Shown here: piece after piece, positions 32,601 to 43,365 of the stretch
Position numbering within the stretch: the stretch's first letter is position 1
How the letters are laid out: each line of letters opens with the position of its first letter
Origin: Ophioceras dolichostomum
Lineage: Eukaryota > Ascomycota > Sordariomycetes > Magnaporthales > Ophioceraceae
Assembly: GCA_003049485.1 (NCBI GenBank)
Contig: PYST01000321.1
Location: 1 to 44,170, forward strand
Length of the DNA: 44,170 nucleotides
Reading direction: 5' to 3'
Translations under genes and position numbers: made by a program
The notes under the pieces: generated by a model
Told to the model about the DNA's origin: nothing
Seen by the model: the letters and a program-made list of their open reading frames with translations, nothing else
Database searches by the model: none

Positions 32601-33953
32601 CACCGGGTGGTCGACGTCCGACGAGCCCGATCAGACACCTGCCGAGCTGCAGGGCCGCACTCAGAGCCAGAGCCACAGCCTCCGGTCCGCAGCCGCGGGG
32701 TTCAGCGACAGCATGTCCTCGTTGCACCTGGAGGAGACGGGCGGGACCGGGATCTCGGGGGGCACGGGGGGCACGGGGCACACAGGCAGCTCCGGCAGCG
32801 CTGCGTACTACCATCCGGGCCACCAGAGGCCCTCGGGTGACACAGAGGGCTCCTCCGGCCACACAGGATGGGGCGCGCCCCCACACGGGCGCGGCGGCGT
32901 CGCCTCCGGCACCAGCAGCGTCGGGCGCGCGGGCGGCAGCACGGCGCAGTTCCAGTTCCACTCCCTCGAGGACTACGAGATGGAGGCGGCCACCATGGTG
33001 CCGAACCCGATGCTCCCGCTCAACAAGATCCGGTACCACATCTTCCTCGACAAGGACACGGACGACATCGCGGACGAGATCACGCGCATCGACTGGGTCA
33101 TGTTCTCGTCCATCCGCGTGCGCGACCTGGTCCGACACGTGAGCCTGGGCGCCGACGAGCGCGAACGCTGCAGGGGGTTAGAGAACGTGTACCGCATGAT
33201 CCACCACTTCAACCACGTAGCCGCATGGGTGGCCAACACGGTGCTGATCCGCGACAAGGCGAAGCACCGCGCCCCCGTGCTCGAGAAGTTCATGCTCATC
33301 GCGCTGCGGCTGCGCGTGCTGAACAACTACAACGGCCTGGCGGCCGTGCTGGCGGGCATCAACGGATCCGCCGTGCACCGCCTCGCGCAGACGAAGGCGC
33401 TGGTCAGCCCGGAGGTGCAGAAGAGGTTCGCGAGGCTGGTGCTGCTGATGGGGACGCAGAAGAGCCACTTCGCGTACAGGCTGGCGTGGGAGAATTCTCC
33501 CCTGCCGAGGATACCGTTCATGCCGCTGCACAGGAGGGACCTGGTCTCGGCGGAGGAGGGGTCCAAGACGAGGGTGGGGCCGGAGGAGGCGAGGATCAAC
33601 TGGAGGAAGTTCGAGGTGCTGGGGGAGGTGATACTGCCGCTGATGAAGAGCCAGGGGACGCCTTATCCTAATTTGAGGAAGGATGATGGGAGCAGGGAGC
33701 TCATTTTGGATTGCAAGATGCCTACTGATGAGGAGGTGAGTTTTTTTTTTTTTTTTTTTGCAACAGTTTCCATTTGTTTGTTTCAGTTTTTGCGGTGCCG
33801 CGCTGCCGGTTTTTTTTTATATACGATGGCTGACTGACTGACACATGGTTGATTTGTCTCTCGCAGGAAATATACCAGCGTAGCGTCCAGGTCGAGCCGA
33901 CGTCTGGGGCGGGCGAGTCGAGTAGGAGGAGATTCCCCTGGCTTGCGGGATAG
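29636..33953 (+). CDS. Ras guanine-nucleotide exchange factor with N-terminal Ras-like GTPase domain, about 1076 aa
   Basis: CDC25-type exchange factors load GTP onto Ras at membranes. Exons are 29636-30479, 30847-31050, 31640-33735 and 33867-33953 (3231 nt in frame). The start MASQRKGSRAHS was chosen because upstream codons look like leader. A disordered Lys/Gln/Thr-rich part (1-180) precedes a Ras-like fold: P-loop GADGVGKSS (Gly189-Ser197), LVLYDVMNKDSI, TKCD (296-299) for NKxD, and KTSANV for the SAK-type loop. The DxxG of switch II is not visible (EFDLEWFDLE instead), so GTP hydrolysis is doubtful. Next come Ser/Gly-rich linkers, RasGEF_N (~545-663, from LEFDDLVDRLIAPRM), a Gly/Thr-rich linker, and the catalytic CDC25 domain (~807-1060) with VRDLVRHVSLG, VLNNYNGLAAVLAGING and FMPLHRRDL. 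The 589-nt intron 2 has at least two in-phase acceptors (CCGAG or TTCAG near 31625-31639), so that junction may be off by a few codons. Confidence 0.85.
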
Positions 33954-34751
33954 GGTGTACAACTGACTACACTAGCGGAAGATGAAGATGGGGATACTCA
34001 GGGATGAGTAAATCGAGACCAGTCAGATGTGTTGTTTCTATTATGTCTCATATGCTATCTCATATCTCCGAGTTGTTCATTTCTTCTTTTGTTCATGTGG
34101 CAAGCTACCTAAGCTGCAAATATCTACTCCTTGAATAGGTTACTCACTTACGGAGGAATGGGTGGGCGTTTGTTTAGGTTAAATGGTTGGTTAATAGTCT
34201 TACCCTCTTGGGCAGGGTTTTCTTGCTGTTCTCAAGACGAACTTGAGCTTTCTATTCCATGATCTTGACGCTCGCCTTCTTCCGTAGTGTATGTACACTC
34301 ACTCGAAGGTATATGGCGACTAAATGGTCGGTGCCTTACATGGGTTCTTTCCTTAGCCCTGCTACTGCACTACGTTTGTCAGAGACGTACAAGTCCGGTA
34401 GCGAGCTGGCGTATTCGATGCTCAGGAATGGGGAGAGGGCTGGAGGCGCTAGCTCTCTATATGGAGGCAACAGCCGCCGTGGGTCTGTTAGGCAAGGTAC
34501 CTGTCTTGGATGTTACTTTGCACGTAGTCCATGTCTATCCTTGTCTGTGTTGAACTGTAAAAGGTACCTATCTATCTGTACTCTTTGGCGTCTCTTTTCT
34601 GGTGCGTGGGTATCCATGTCTGCACAAGTGCTATATAAGCAGCGCCCTTCGATGCTGCCAAATGACGCCTCTTGGCCGGCCGACTGACTGGCCGCATCCG
34701 TCCAGTCCAGTCCAGCCACGATACCGGAGCCGAGAGCAGTTCACCACTTTA
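33954..34751. other. Spacer between the convergent RasGEF and Rad57-like genes
   Basis: This is the 3' region of both genes. A 142-codon + frame lies here (34259-34687), but it shows no family signature and no typical codon bias. The sequence near 34560-34570 includes GGTACCTATC. I call no gene. Confidence 0.5.
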
Positions 34752-36461
34752 CTACCTCGCTGCCTCCCCTCTAACCTGTCTTTTCTTCTTCCTCTTTCGT
34801 GGCGGTAACCCACGGAGGCCACCAATGGTGATCTCGAACTCGGCCGCGCCGTCTAGCCCTGGGCCCGACGGCGCGGCGTACGGCGCGAAAACGACCTTCA
34901 TCCATCGTCTCCAGGTTTTTGGCGCTTGGAGGCCGGCTAGCGGCGTCATTGTCGCGACGTCACCACCGCCGCCTTTCTCCTCGTCGTCTTCCTCGTCCTC
35001 TTCTTCTTCCTCCTCGTCTTCGCTGTCACCACCACCACCACCACTTACCCCTGGCCGTCGGCCGTAAGCAGGCCTCTTGAGGAGCGCGATGCGCGCCGAG
35101 ATCTGGGTGGTCCACACCAAGCCCAAACTAGGGGTCTTGAGCTCGCCGGCCATCAGGCCTCGGCCTTTCTCCTCGTCGCCCCATCCCGTGAACCACCTCT
35201 GCTGGTGGTCGAGGACCAGGGCCGGGATGTCGGGCTGTTGTTGCTGCCGTCCCATCACAGAAGCAGAAAACAACGCGCCCATCGACTCGGCAAGGCTCGA
35301 CCGTGGCAGCATGGACGACGGCGGCTCCGGAGCATGTTGCCTGCTCCTGGCGGCGAGCGGGCTCTCCTGAGACATACGTCCGCCAAGTGAGAACTGGCCA
35401 CCGGGCGTCGTGGGTGGTAGCGCGTGGAGTGGCTGCAGCGGCGGCTGCTGCAAACGGGGACTCCTAGCCCCGAAGCGGTCGGCCACCTGGTTCGCGACGA
35501 CGACGGCGAGGTTGTGCACGCGCGCCAGCTCGCGCAGCTGCATGCCCAGGCGGACGAGCTCGGCGGTGCGGGCGCCCATGTTGTTGGACGATGACGACGC
35601 ACTACTGCCGCCACCGCCGCGGCCGCGCTCGAACTCGGCGCGGAAGTTGGCGGCGACCGAGTCGAGGACCACAAGCCCGATGTTGCGCCGCGCGGCCTCG
35701 ACGGGCACCTGGAAGGTCAGGATGTGGTCCTGCGACTCGAGGTCCGGGGTGGCGAGGGTGAATATCGAATCGAGCGAGGGCCGCTGTTTTGGGGGGACGG
35801 ACTGCACGAGGGGGTTCGCGGAGAGCATCTGCGCCAGGCGGCGGGTGGACAGCGCGGCCTCGGTCGAGATGTAGATTGCGGGCCGGGAGAGGCCGTGCGG
35901 GGCAGGCAGCTGCACGGCCAGGAGGAGCGAGAGCAGGAGTTGCGTCTTGCCGGCGCCGGACTCGCCCGTGATCTCGGTGACGAATCCGGCTGGGATCCCG
36001 CCGCCCAGGGCCTCGTCGAGCACCGGGTCTAGCGTGCTGATGGTCGACCATCGCGAGGCGAGTTGGGCGGGCGAATGTTTCAGTCCGCTGCCTTTACTAG
36101 CGCCACTACTACTACTGGTAGCCTTGCCTGCTTTGCTTGCTTTGCCAGCGTGCTCGGCGCTGTGGGCCTCGGTGTGGCCAACCCCCTCCTCCTCTGCCGC
36201 CGCCGTCGGCCCAGATCCACCACTGCCGGCGCCATCATCCCGGGCACTGTCCGGCACCCCGAGGTCGACGTGGATAGCGCGGAGCACGGCGTCGCACAGA
36301 CGCCTCACGTCCAGGAGCGGCAGCTGCGTCCGTTTGCCAAGCTCGGCGGCGTCGAGCGCGAGCAGGTCGGTCGTCGTCACGCCGTGCCTCTCGAGCGCCG
36401 GGATGAGCGATCCATACTCGCCGACGGGGAAGCCGGGTAGGACGCGCGAGAGATCTGTCAT
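34752..36461 (-). CDS. rad57: Rad57-like RecA-family recombination protein, about 569 aa
   Basis: Rad57 is a Rad51 paralogue that, with Rad55, promotes Rad51 filament assembly on single-stranded DNA in homologous recombination. The gene is one exon; the start is ATG 36461 (MTDLSRVLPGFP), since the longer frame opens with TTG. Residues 1-60 form a helix-hairpin-helix-like N-terminal domain (LERHGVTTTDLLALD, RTQLPLLDVRRLCDAVL). A disordered Gly/Ala/Ser linker follows. The RecA core starts at TISTLDPVLDEALGGGIP, with Walker A GESGAGKTQ (Gly166-Thr173) and Walker B NIGLVVLDSVAA (Asp267). The region after VVVANQVADRF is widened by a Pro/Gln/Ser insert. The final strands (LGLVWTTQISARIALLKR and RRWMKVVFAPYA) are split by an acidic insert of about 30 residues. 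At 569 aa it is longer than yeast Rad57 (460 aa), through these inserts. Rad57 is favoured over other Rad51 paralogues, such as XRCC3, from the N-terminal domain and overall match. Confidence 0.87.
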   Translation of the reverse strand: MTDLSRVLPGFPVGEYGSLIPALERHGVTTTDLLALDAAELGKRTQLPLLDVRRLCDAVLRAIHVDLGVPDSARDDGAGSGGSGPTAAAEEEGVGHTEAHSAEHAGKASKAGKATSSSSGASKGSGLKHSPAQLASRWSTISTLDPVLDEALGGGIPAGFVTEITGESGAGKTQLLLSLLLAVQLPAPHGLSRPAIYISTEAALSTRRLAQMLSANPLVQSVPPKQRPSLDSIFTLATPDLESQDHILTFQVPVEAARRNIGLVVLDSVAANFRAEFERGRGGGGSSASSSSNNMGARTAELVRLGMQLRELARVHNLAVVVANQVADRFGARSPRLQQPPLQPLHALPPTTPGGQFSLGGRMSQESPLAARSRQHAPEPPSSMLPRSSLAESMGALFSASVMGRQQQQPDIPALVLDHQQRWFTGWGDEEKGRGLMAGELKTPSLGLVWTTQISARIALLKRPAYGRRPGVSGGGGGDSEDEEEEEEDEEDDEEKGGGGDVATMTPLAGLQAPKTWRRWMKVVFAPYAAPSGPGLDGAAEFEITIGGLRGLPPRKRKKKRQVRGEAAR

Positions 36462-38022
36462 GGGAGAGGAGGCATCTGGCGGAGAGCGACTGTCCCTCCC
36501 TCCCAATCCTATCCTATTGAACCGAGCGAAGTCGCGCTTCAAGACGGAACACGGTTCTTGTTACGGGGTTCAAATTCCTCCACGTTTGCGCAAACGCGTT
36601 GGATTCGCGATGTCACATGCCTGGTGTTCGGATTTCAGTGCTCAATGCACCGCAATAGGCCATGATTTACTGAACCTGTTTAGCGTGGGGCGGCGCTGGA
36701 GCCAGCGACGAGCCACCAATCAGCATGCCGCTTTGGCGATCCCTCCGGCCATGTTCCACTGAGCAGGTCTCACACAGCACTGTTCCTAAATTCAACCGAC
36801 CCAAACCGTCACTATTGAATGATCACTGAATTTGACGTCAAGGGACTGGAACCTAGGCAAAACACCGGGATTGTACGCGAAACAAATGGTGGGTAGGTTT
36901 TCCATGGAGAGCAGTCGTCAAGCGAGCGGCACGCATTCAGCAGTTTGTCCATTCTCGGCAATCTCGAGCCCTCATATGTGCTACACGTTTTATATTGGGC
37001 ATGGACTGGCCTGGACAAGGCAGGGAGTGGCAGAGGCGAGAGGTGATGGAGGGATTGGATGTCGCACTGCTTGCCCCCTTTGAGCACCTCCCCGTGATTT
37101 TCCCAATTCCATGCACACAAGCACACACACACAAACCACAAACACGGACACGGACGCGCAACTCTTACACAGCAAAAAGCCCGCCGGCACTGCCTCCCCT
37201 TTGACCAAGAAAACGGTCGTCCCGAGGAATGGGGTTGTGGATGGAAAGATCGGCCCAATCCATCCATCCATCCATGTTTTCAGCTCATGCCAGACCGCGG
37301 GGGTTTTTTTCCTTTCTTACGATCTGCCTTTTTAGCTTCTGGCCAGCTTCAGAGGCGGCGCCGCGCCGACCGATGCAAGCCACACGCATGATGCGGGCTG
37401 GCTTGCTTCTCTTGGGCTGGGCTGATGCGGCTTACGGCCCTCCTCTTCCATACGACATATGATATACAGCAAATAACTCGGAGTACACAACTCTGTGAAG
37501 GAACCAGGATGGTGGCTGTTTGGTTCGACCAGCACAACCAGCGCCTAGCTAGATCTAGCTACATCACCTGAGAGGGTTATTTGGATCTTTCCCGATTTCG
37601 ACGATGAAGGGAGGGCGTCGTCACATTAAGGGCCTAGACAGGTAGGTTGGGCCCAGCAAGACCAACGGCGGTTCAAGTCCGGCCGCTTTTCCTACCTGGT
37701 ACTTAGATCTGCTACTTCCCCTCCTTTCTCGACGCCTCCTAGTTGGTGGCGTCCCTCACTTGCTTGCTTCTCTTCTTCTTTTTTTCTGAATGCCGTTTCC
37801 TGTCCATAAGAATTCATCCTGAAGCATCTCCAACCTCACTGCTTTCCAGCTTTGAACCTCTTGTCTTAGCCAGTGCGAAGTCGTTCCTGTTGCATTGCAA
37901 GATCTCGTCCTCAGTCGATAACTTCCCTCCTATCCACTATATTTATTTCCTTCTGTTTCGGCCGGATCAATCTACCACTGCTTGCCCTTGAAGCCCTGCT
38001 CGGGAGAGCCACTCCTCCGTTG
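36462..38022. promoter_or_regulatory. Divergent spacer between the Rad57-like gene and the membrane-protein gene
   Basis: The two flanking genes point away from each other, so promoters of both lie here. Visible features are an ACACAC-type tract near 37115, CCATCCATCCATCCATG near 37259 and a TATATTTAT about 85 bases before the + strand start at 38023. A GGTTCAAGTCC near 37671 resembles a tRNA T-loop, but no cloverleaf can be built around it. No gene is seen. Confidence 0.45.
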
Positions 38023-39411
38023 ATGATGAAGCCCAAGGCGGGCGCCCTGCTTCTGGGCTGCGCCGTTTTCAACGCGGCGGCAGTCCAGGCCATTGACTTC
38101 GTCGGCGCGATGGCCACGGTGAAGGCCGTGGTTCCTCTCGATGCCCAGAGCCCCCGGCCTACTCCTCCGCCAGTTATGCCCGCCGAGCTCCTCCGCAAGC
38201 GTGACGACTCCGTTATTGCACTTGTGGCCCCTGACAACACTTGTGGATACGTCTCTGGGCTCCGAGGTTCGTATCTTCTGCCTCTGCTCCCCCCTACCTC
38301 TCCGGAAAGAGTCAACTGACTGACAGGACGCTATTACCGACGAACAGCTGCCGCATATACTTGCGGAGGAAACAACGTAAACTGCGTGTTGTTCAGCGTG
38401 GTAAACACCGGTGGACTCGTCGGGTGCTGCGACAAGAGTGACTGTGGGTTCCGGACAGCATGTCTAGACCTGGTCGATGTCTCTTCGAGTAGTCGGTGTG
38501 ACAGCCGCTGCGAGTTGGATACCTCCATCGAGAAATGGTAAGTGGACACCCCCCAAGAGGAGTAGACAGTGGGCAAGAAGCCTCCCGAGAGGACTGACAT
38601 TCAAATGAACCTCCTATTCAACAACAGCACGCAAACCGGCCTACCATTCTGCAACACAATTGCCTTCCCGGGCGGCATCATCGACTTCTTCTGCAACTCG
38701 CTCAACACGTCCACGCTTCTGGAGGCGGAGACGACCTTCAGCGGCGGCCCGCCCCGGAGCTATGCCATCGTATCTACTAGCAGCAGCGTCTCACTCCCGA
38801 CGACCTCCCGGACGCGCACGACCACGGCGCCCCCTACGTCCACAACCACCGACACCGGAAGCAGTGGTGGTGGCGGCGGCGGGAGCAGCACACCCGTAGG
38901 CGCCATAGTGGGCGGCGTGGTAGGCGGTCTCGCGGTCATCGCCCTCCTCGTCGTCGCCCTCGTCCTCATACTGCGCAAGAAGCGACAGCCGCCCAACGTC
39001 GGCGCACCCGGTGACCAGCTACCACCACATCAGATGGCCGCCGCCAACGACGCACCACCGTACGGCCAACCATCACCCGGGGTCGGCGGCGGCCCGTACT
39101 CGCCACCACCACAGGACCCCTCCAAGCTGCCCCCCTTCGGCGCCGGGTACGCATCCCCGCACCACAGCGGGTACTATCCCCCCGGAGAGCCGGGCAGTCC
39201 CGTGTCGACGATGTACAACACCAACAGGGACAGCAGCGTGCCGGGCTCGGTGGACAACCGCGTGTCGCAGCTGAGCTTCACGGCGTACCACCCGCCGTCG
39301 CAGCCGTCGCCGCAGCTGCCACCCACGATCCACGAGGCGGGCGGGAATGCGGTCGGGGCGCCCCGGGCGCACAACGAGAATCATCACGGCCAGATGCATG
39401 AGATGGGGTAG
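38023..39411 (+). CDS. Secreted Cys-rich, single-pass membrane protein with Pro-rich cytoplasmic tail, about 405 aa
   Basis: This belongs to a common fungal class of cell-surface proteins with an ectodomain, Ser/Thr-rich stalk, one membrane span and a disordered tail, similar in layout to wall-stress sensors such as Mid2/Wsc; the exact function is unknown. Exons are 38023-38266, 38348-38537 and 38628-39411. Both introns (38267-38347, 38538-38627) have CTGAC branches and CAG acceptors, and the joins keep one frame. The signal peptide is MMKPKAGALLLGCAVFNAAAVQA. The Cys-rich ectodomain runs from APDNTCGYVSG through YTCGGNN, GCCDKSDCGFRTACLD and CDSRCELD to FFCNS. A Ser/Thr stalk follows (about residues 190-230), then the membrane helix VGAIVGGVVGGLAVIALLVV (from about residue 235), which contains GxxxG-type spacing, stopped by RKKRQ. 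The tail is Pro/Gly/Tyr-rich. The two adjacent ATGs (38023, 38026) cannot be separated by sequence. Confidence 0.85.
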
Positions 39412-40097
39412 AACGGACTAGCGTTTTGTGAGGAGGCAGGAGGGTTCAGTCGCTCGCGGGAGCGGGACAATAATGATAATTAAAAGAGGTTAGCGGCCCC
39501 CAGGTACCTACCACCCACAGAACAGGTAGGTGTCTAGAGTAACGCTGCCCGTAGTTTGGGAATGGGGATAGGTTGGTATAGGTATAGACTAAAAATCAAG
39601 CTTCCAAAGAGATTATCCAATCCAAATTTGAGGCTACCTACCTACAGGATATATAGTAAACCATGCGAGGGGCAGACGACTTTCGAAACTGGCTGTCCAT
39701 AAATCCAAAAGCACCTCGATTGGTAACCATCGCCGCGTAAAATACGTCCGTCCCAAGGTATCAATGATTTCTCCAGTCCCACATCCAAGCCGAACTATCT
39801 ACCCTAGGTATCCAACATTCAAGCCAAGACGTCCAAATATTCCATCCATCCCATCTGCTCATCCGCATATCCATCCTAAGTGCCTTGGTAACCATCATCC
39901 ATCCAGAACGCTCGTACAAAGAGAGAAAACACCGGTATACAAACATGTATACCTTGACTGTTGATGTGGAACGTGGGAAGAACCAAGAGGGGGGGCGGGC
40001 GGGGTATTACGAGAAGATCAACGAAAGTTCCGAAGCAAGCAGGGAGGGACGAACAAAAGCGGGCAAACAAAAGTCAGAAGGCTAGGTACAAAATCGA
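39412..40097. other. Convergent 3' spacer with TAGGTA motifs
   Basis: This holds the 3' ends of the membrane-protein gene and the carnitine acetyltransferase gene. GGTACCTACC and CAGGTAGGTG occur at 39503-39530, CTACCTACCTAC near 39645 and CCATCC repeats near 39840. No gene is seen. Confidence 0.5.
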
Positions 40098-43000
40098 TCA
40101 ATAGTCGATCAGCCTCAACTTCTTCCCAATATTGTTCCTCCTCGCCTGCACGGCCGCCCGCTCCGAGGCGCGCGTCTCCCCGGCATCGAAGTGTTCGTTG
40201 CGAGCCTTGAGGGCCTGCAGGAGCATTCCAGCATCGAAGAAGCCGTCTGATGGGAAAAAGTATTGTCGGTTAGTTCCAGCCATAGTATACCATTACAGCC
40301 AATTTATGGTAGGCAGGCAGGCAGGCAGAGGACAGAAAGACGGGGCCGGGGCTGGGGCCGGGGAAACTAAAAGTGAAGGGTGAATGGTGAAGAGAAAACT
40401 CACATCCGCCTAGCTCATCATCCTCGCTCAGCGCCAGGCTCTCTGTAGTAGGCGACGTCGTCCCCGTCATGCTCCGCTGAGACCTGAACGACTCCGGGCC
40501 GTGGATCATCCTGCCGCGGGACTTGAGCCGGTGCGACGGTGGCCTGCCGAGGCTGGGCGGGCCACCACTGCTGCTGGGAGGACCGGGCAGACCACCACCA
40601 CCACTACCATTGTTGTTATTGTTACTGGCAGCAGCACCTCCACCGGCGTTCGCACCCGCCGAGGCAGCAGCGGCAGCAGCGGCGTGACCGCTCCTCGACT
40701 TAAGATCATCGATCTCACGCGCCCGAGTAGTCAGCTTGTGCAAGCCCATCATGCCCATGCCCGAAACGGGCACGCCGGACGACGCGCGCCGGGCGGAGAT
40801 GCGCAGCACGCGGCGGATCTCCAGCAGGTACGACTCGAGAGCCTCGACGAAGCGGCGCGTCTGGCGGTGCTTGCTGGACGCGCAGATGGAGATCGAGTCG
40901 TCCTTGATGATGTAGCCGATGCCGAACCCGTCGCCGGACACGGGGCCGAAGCCGAACTGGCGCAGGGACGGGTTGCCGCAGTTGGAGGTGGACAGGATTG
41001 TCGTGTTGAGCTTGTCCCAGCCCGGGTCGGCGAAGATGAGCGGGAGGGTCATCATCGGGGAGGCGCCGCCGGGGCCGTAGGATCCTCCTCCTCCTGCTGC
41101 TCCACCAGCAGCAGCAGCAGCAGCAGCGGCGGCGGCGGCGGCGGCGGCGGCAGCAGGGCCGTATTTGAAGTTGAGGGATCGCGGGGCGGAGGAGGTGGCG
41201 GAGGCGGCGGAGACGGAAGTCCCGTTCGAGGTGGTGCTGTCGCCTCTTCCTCGTAGCACGACGGGCGTTCCGGTGCTGGTGCCAGTGCCGCCGGATTGAC
41301 GTAGCTCCTGTGTCGCTGCCGACGTGCTGCCCGACTCAAAGGCTGTGTCAAACGATGGCGGCGACATGCCGCCGCCGTTCTGGCCAGGCATCGGCGTCGG
41401 CGAGTCGCTTCTCCAGCCGCCACCACCGCCACCGCCAGCAGCACTACCAACAGTCGAACCCCCTCCGTTCTCGACTGGGCTGCAGTAGCCGTTGGTGCTG
41501 CTCATGCCGCTGCTGCTATACGCCAGCGCGGCCTCCTCGTCCACCAGCCGCTGCCACAGCGTGAACAGCGCGTACAGGTGTCGGTCGCAGCCCTTTGCCT
41601 TGGCACACTCCCTCGTCGTCTCGACGTGGCGCAGGCACGCCCTCCTCAGCGCCGCGATCTTGGCCTCGGCCGGGTTGTCGGCCCAGAAGGTCTGCATGAA
41701 GTCGACCGACTCGTCCGTGACCGACCTCACGGCCTCGGTGCGGCCGTGCAGGAAGAACTTGGTCATGGCCGGCTCGTACGTGCACTCGACGCGGCCGTAG
41801 AGCCCGTAGTAGGCCGCCTGGTAGGCCATCTGCACGAAGGCGTCCGGCGAGAAGCCCATCGCCGTGATGAAGTTCTTGCCGTAGGCCGAGAAGTCGAGGC
41901 ACTCGAACTCGTTCTGCCCGATCAGGTCGGCCAGGCGCGTCTCGGCGAAGCGCACGGCGATGCTGATCTCGGGGATCAGGTCCCACTCGAGCTTGTGCGG
42001 CGTGGTGTTGACGTCGCCGAAGCTCTCCGGGTCGCGCCGGGCCGGGTCCGGGCTGGTGGAGGCCCACAGCGTCGGCGACCGGCCGTTGATGGTGCGGGCG
42101 AAGCGCAGGATCGTGTCGGTGTAGACGTCGCTGGCGAAGCGCAGCACCGTGTGGCCGTCGACGCCCGTGTGCTCGAAGTTGATGCCCGCGCTGCCGTTCT
42201 TGCACACGATGATCTGCAGCTTGTCGTACCACCGGTTGGTGCAGGTCCCGATCTGCACCCCCTTCTCGATCTCGCTCGTGCCGCACAGCATGTTCTGGCA
42301 CAGCGCGGCCGCGGTCGCCGGCTCCGAGTAGTCGAGGCACAGCACGAACAGCGCCGAGTCGACGATGCCGAGGCAGTCGGCATTGTTGGACCCTTCCTCG
42401 CGCAGCAGCACGTCCCTCAGCCCGGACCACACCTTGCGGTTCTCTGTGCTGAGCACGCCCAGCGCCCCCTTGGCCGCCTCCTGGATGGGGGTCAGCGTGG
42501 CATCGTCGACGATGGTCTGGAGGTTGATGGAGATGTCCTTCTCCGTCATGATCACGTCCGAGTTGTCGTCGAGCACGTCGAACCAGTAGAACTGGCCGTG
42601 GCACATGACGATGATGTGTTTCGACTCTGGGTCCTGCTCGATCTGGCAGCCGTTCTCTGTGGGTACACGGGCCGTCCCGAACAGCCGCGAGTACTGGTAC
42701 ATGCATAGAGGAGTGTTCTTGACCTTGTCTGGCGGCAGCTCTTCCTTCCTCACCGCACGCACGAATTCCAATGCCGAAACCACGAGGGACGCTGCCCGTG
42801 TGACTTGGTTGTTGCGTGCTGGTGTGGGGTCGTCTTCCAGCAGGAAGAAGGGGTTGAGGTTGAGCACTACCGGGTTGTCGTAGTTGAGATACGAGTCATA
42901 CCAGAACTGCTCGATATAGCTGCTCCGGCCCTCGGCGTACTTCTTCAGCTTCTCCTGAAGGTCGGGCCCTTCGTGCTGGAGGAATTCCCGCACGGCGTGC

Positions 43001-43365
43001 TGCGTCTCCGCATGTTCGCGGGGCGACTGCAGCGGCCTCAGCGCGTCGAGGTACTTCTGGCAGCTCTCTTCCAGGTCCGGGATGGGCAGCTTTGGGAGCT
43101 CATCCTGGTGGGCATACGTGATGCCGCCCTCCGCTATCGTGTCATTGTACAGAGACATGACAGTCCTTTGGTGGCCGTTACGGCCGGTTTGCCCCTTCGA
43201 CCAGTCGTATCCGTTGGTTTTCTTCGTCGTCTTCGGCTCGGACGGCCTGGGGATCTCAGGACAAGGGGGAACGGATCGCGGCACAAAGGCCGTTCGCAAG
43301 GGCACTGAGAGTGTCTCGCCCAGAGGCTTCGGCGCCGTGAAGAGGCGGACTTGGGCAGAAGGCAT
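40098..43365 (-). CDS. Carnitine O-acetyltransferase, YAT2/FacC-like, about 1036 aa
   Basis: This enzyme moves acetyl groups between CoA and carnitine, allowing acetyl units made from acetate or fatty acids to cross organelle membranes; YAT2/FacC-type members are extra-mitochondrial. Exon 1 is 43365-40404 and exon 2 is 40246-40098. The intron (40403-40247, GTGAGT, ATCAG) joins LGG to YGFFDAGMLLQALKAR in phase 1. The transferase domain starts near LPKLPIPDLEESCQKYLDAL. The catalytic His is His399 in NFEHTGVDGH, and the carnitine/CoA-site signature HGRTEAVRS starts at residue 540. QFGFGPVSGDGFGIGYII is the late-domain glycine motif. Between FTLWQRLVDEEAAL and LPLIFADPGWDKL lies a disordered insert of about 150 residues with a 17-Ala run. 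A second disordered segment (Ala, Asn, Gly, Ser/Pro) precedes the C-terminus. There is no mitochondrial presequence-like N-terminus and no C-terminal peroxisomal SKL (it ends LRLIDY), which fits a cytosolic location. YAT1 orthology is less likely given the extension. Confidence 0.9.
41094..41162 (-). repeat. Poly-Ala-encoding GCN tract in the carnitine acetyltransferase gene
   Basis: A run of GCC/GCT codons encodes about 17 alanines followed by a Gly/Ala stretch. On the + strand it reads as CAGCAG then GGCGGC repeats. The mixture of two pure codon blocks suggests replication slippage of both GCT and GCC units. Confidence 0.85.

Noticed and set aside
37660..37695. tRNA-like T-arm (GGTTCAAGTCC)
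   Set aside because: No matching acceptor stem, D-arm or anticodon arm can be drawn upstream, and the T-stem does not pair properly.
41578..42708. 376-codon + frame
   Set aside because: It is antisense to the carnitine acetyltransferase catalytic domain, and its Arg/Val/Gly-rich translation is a typical shadow.
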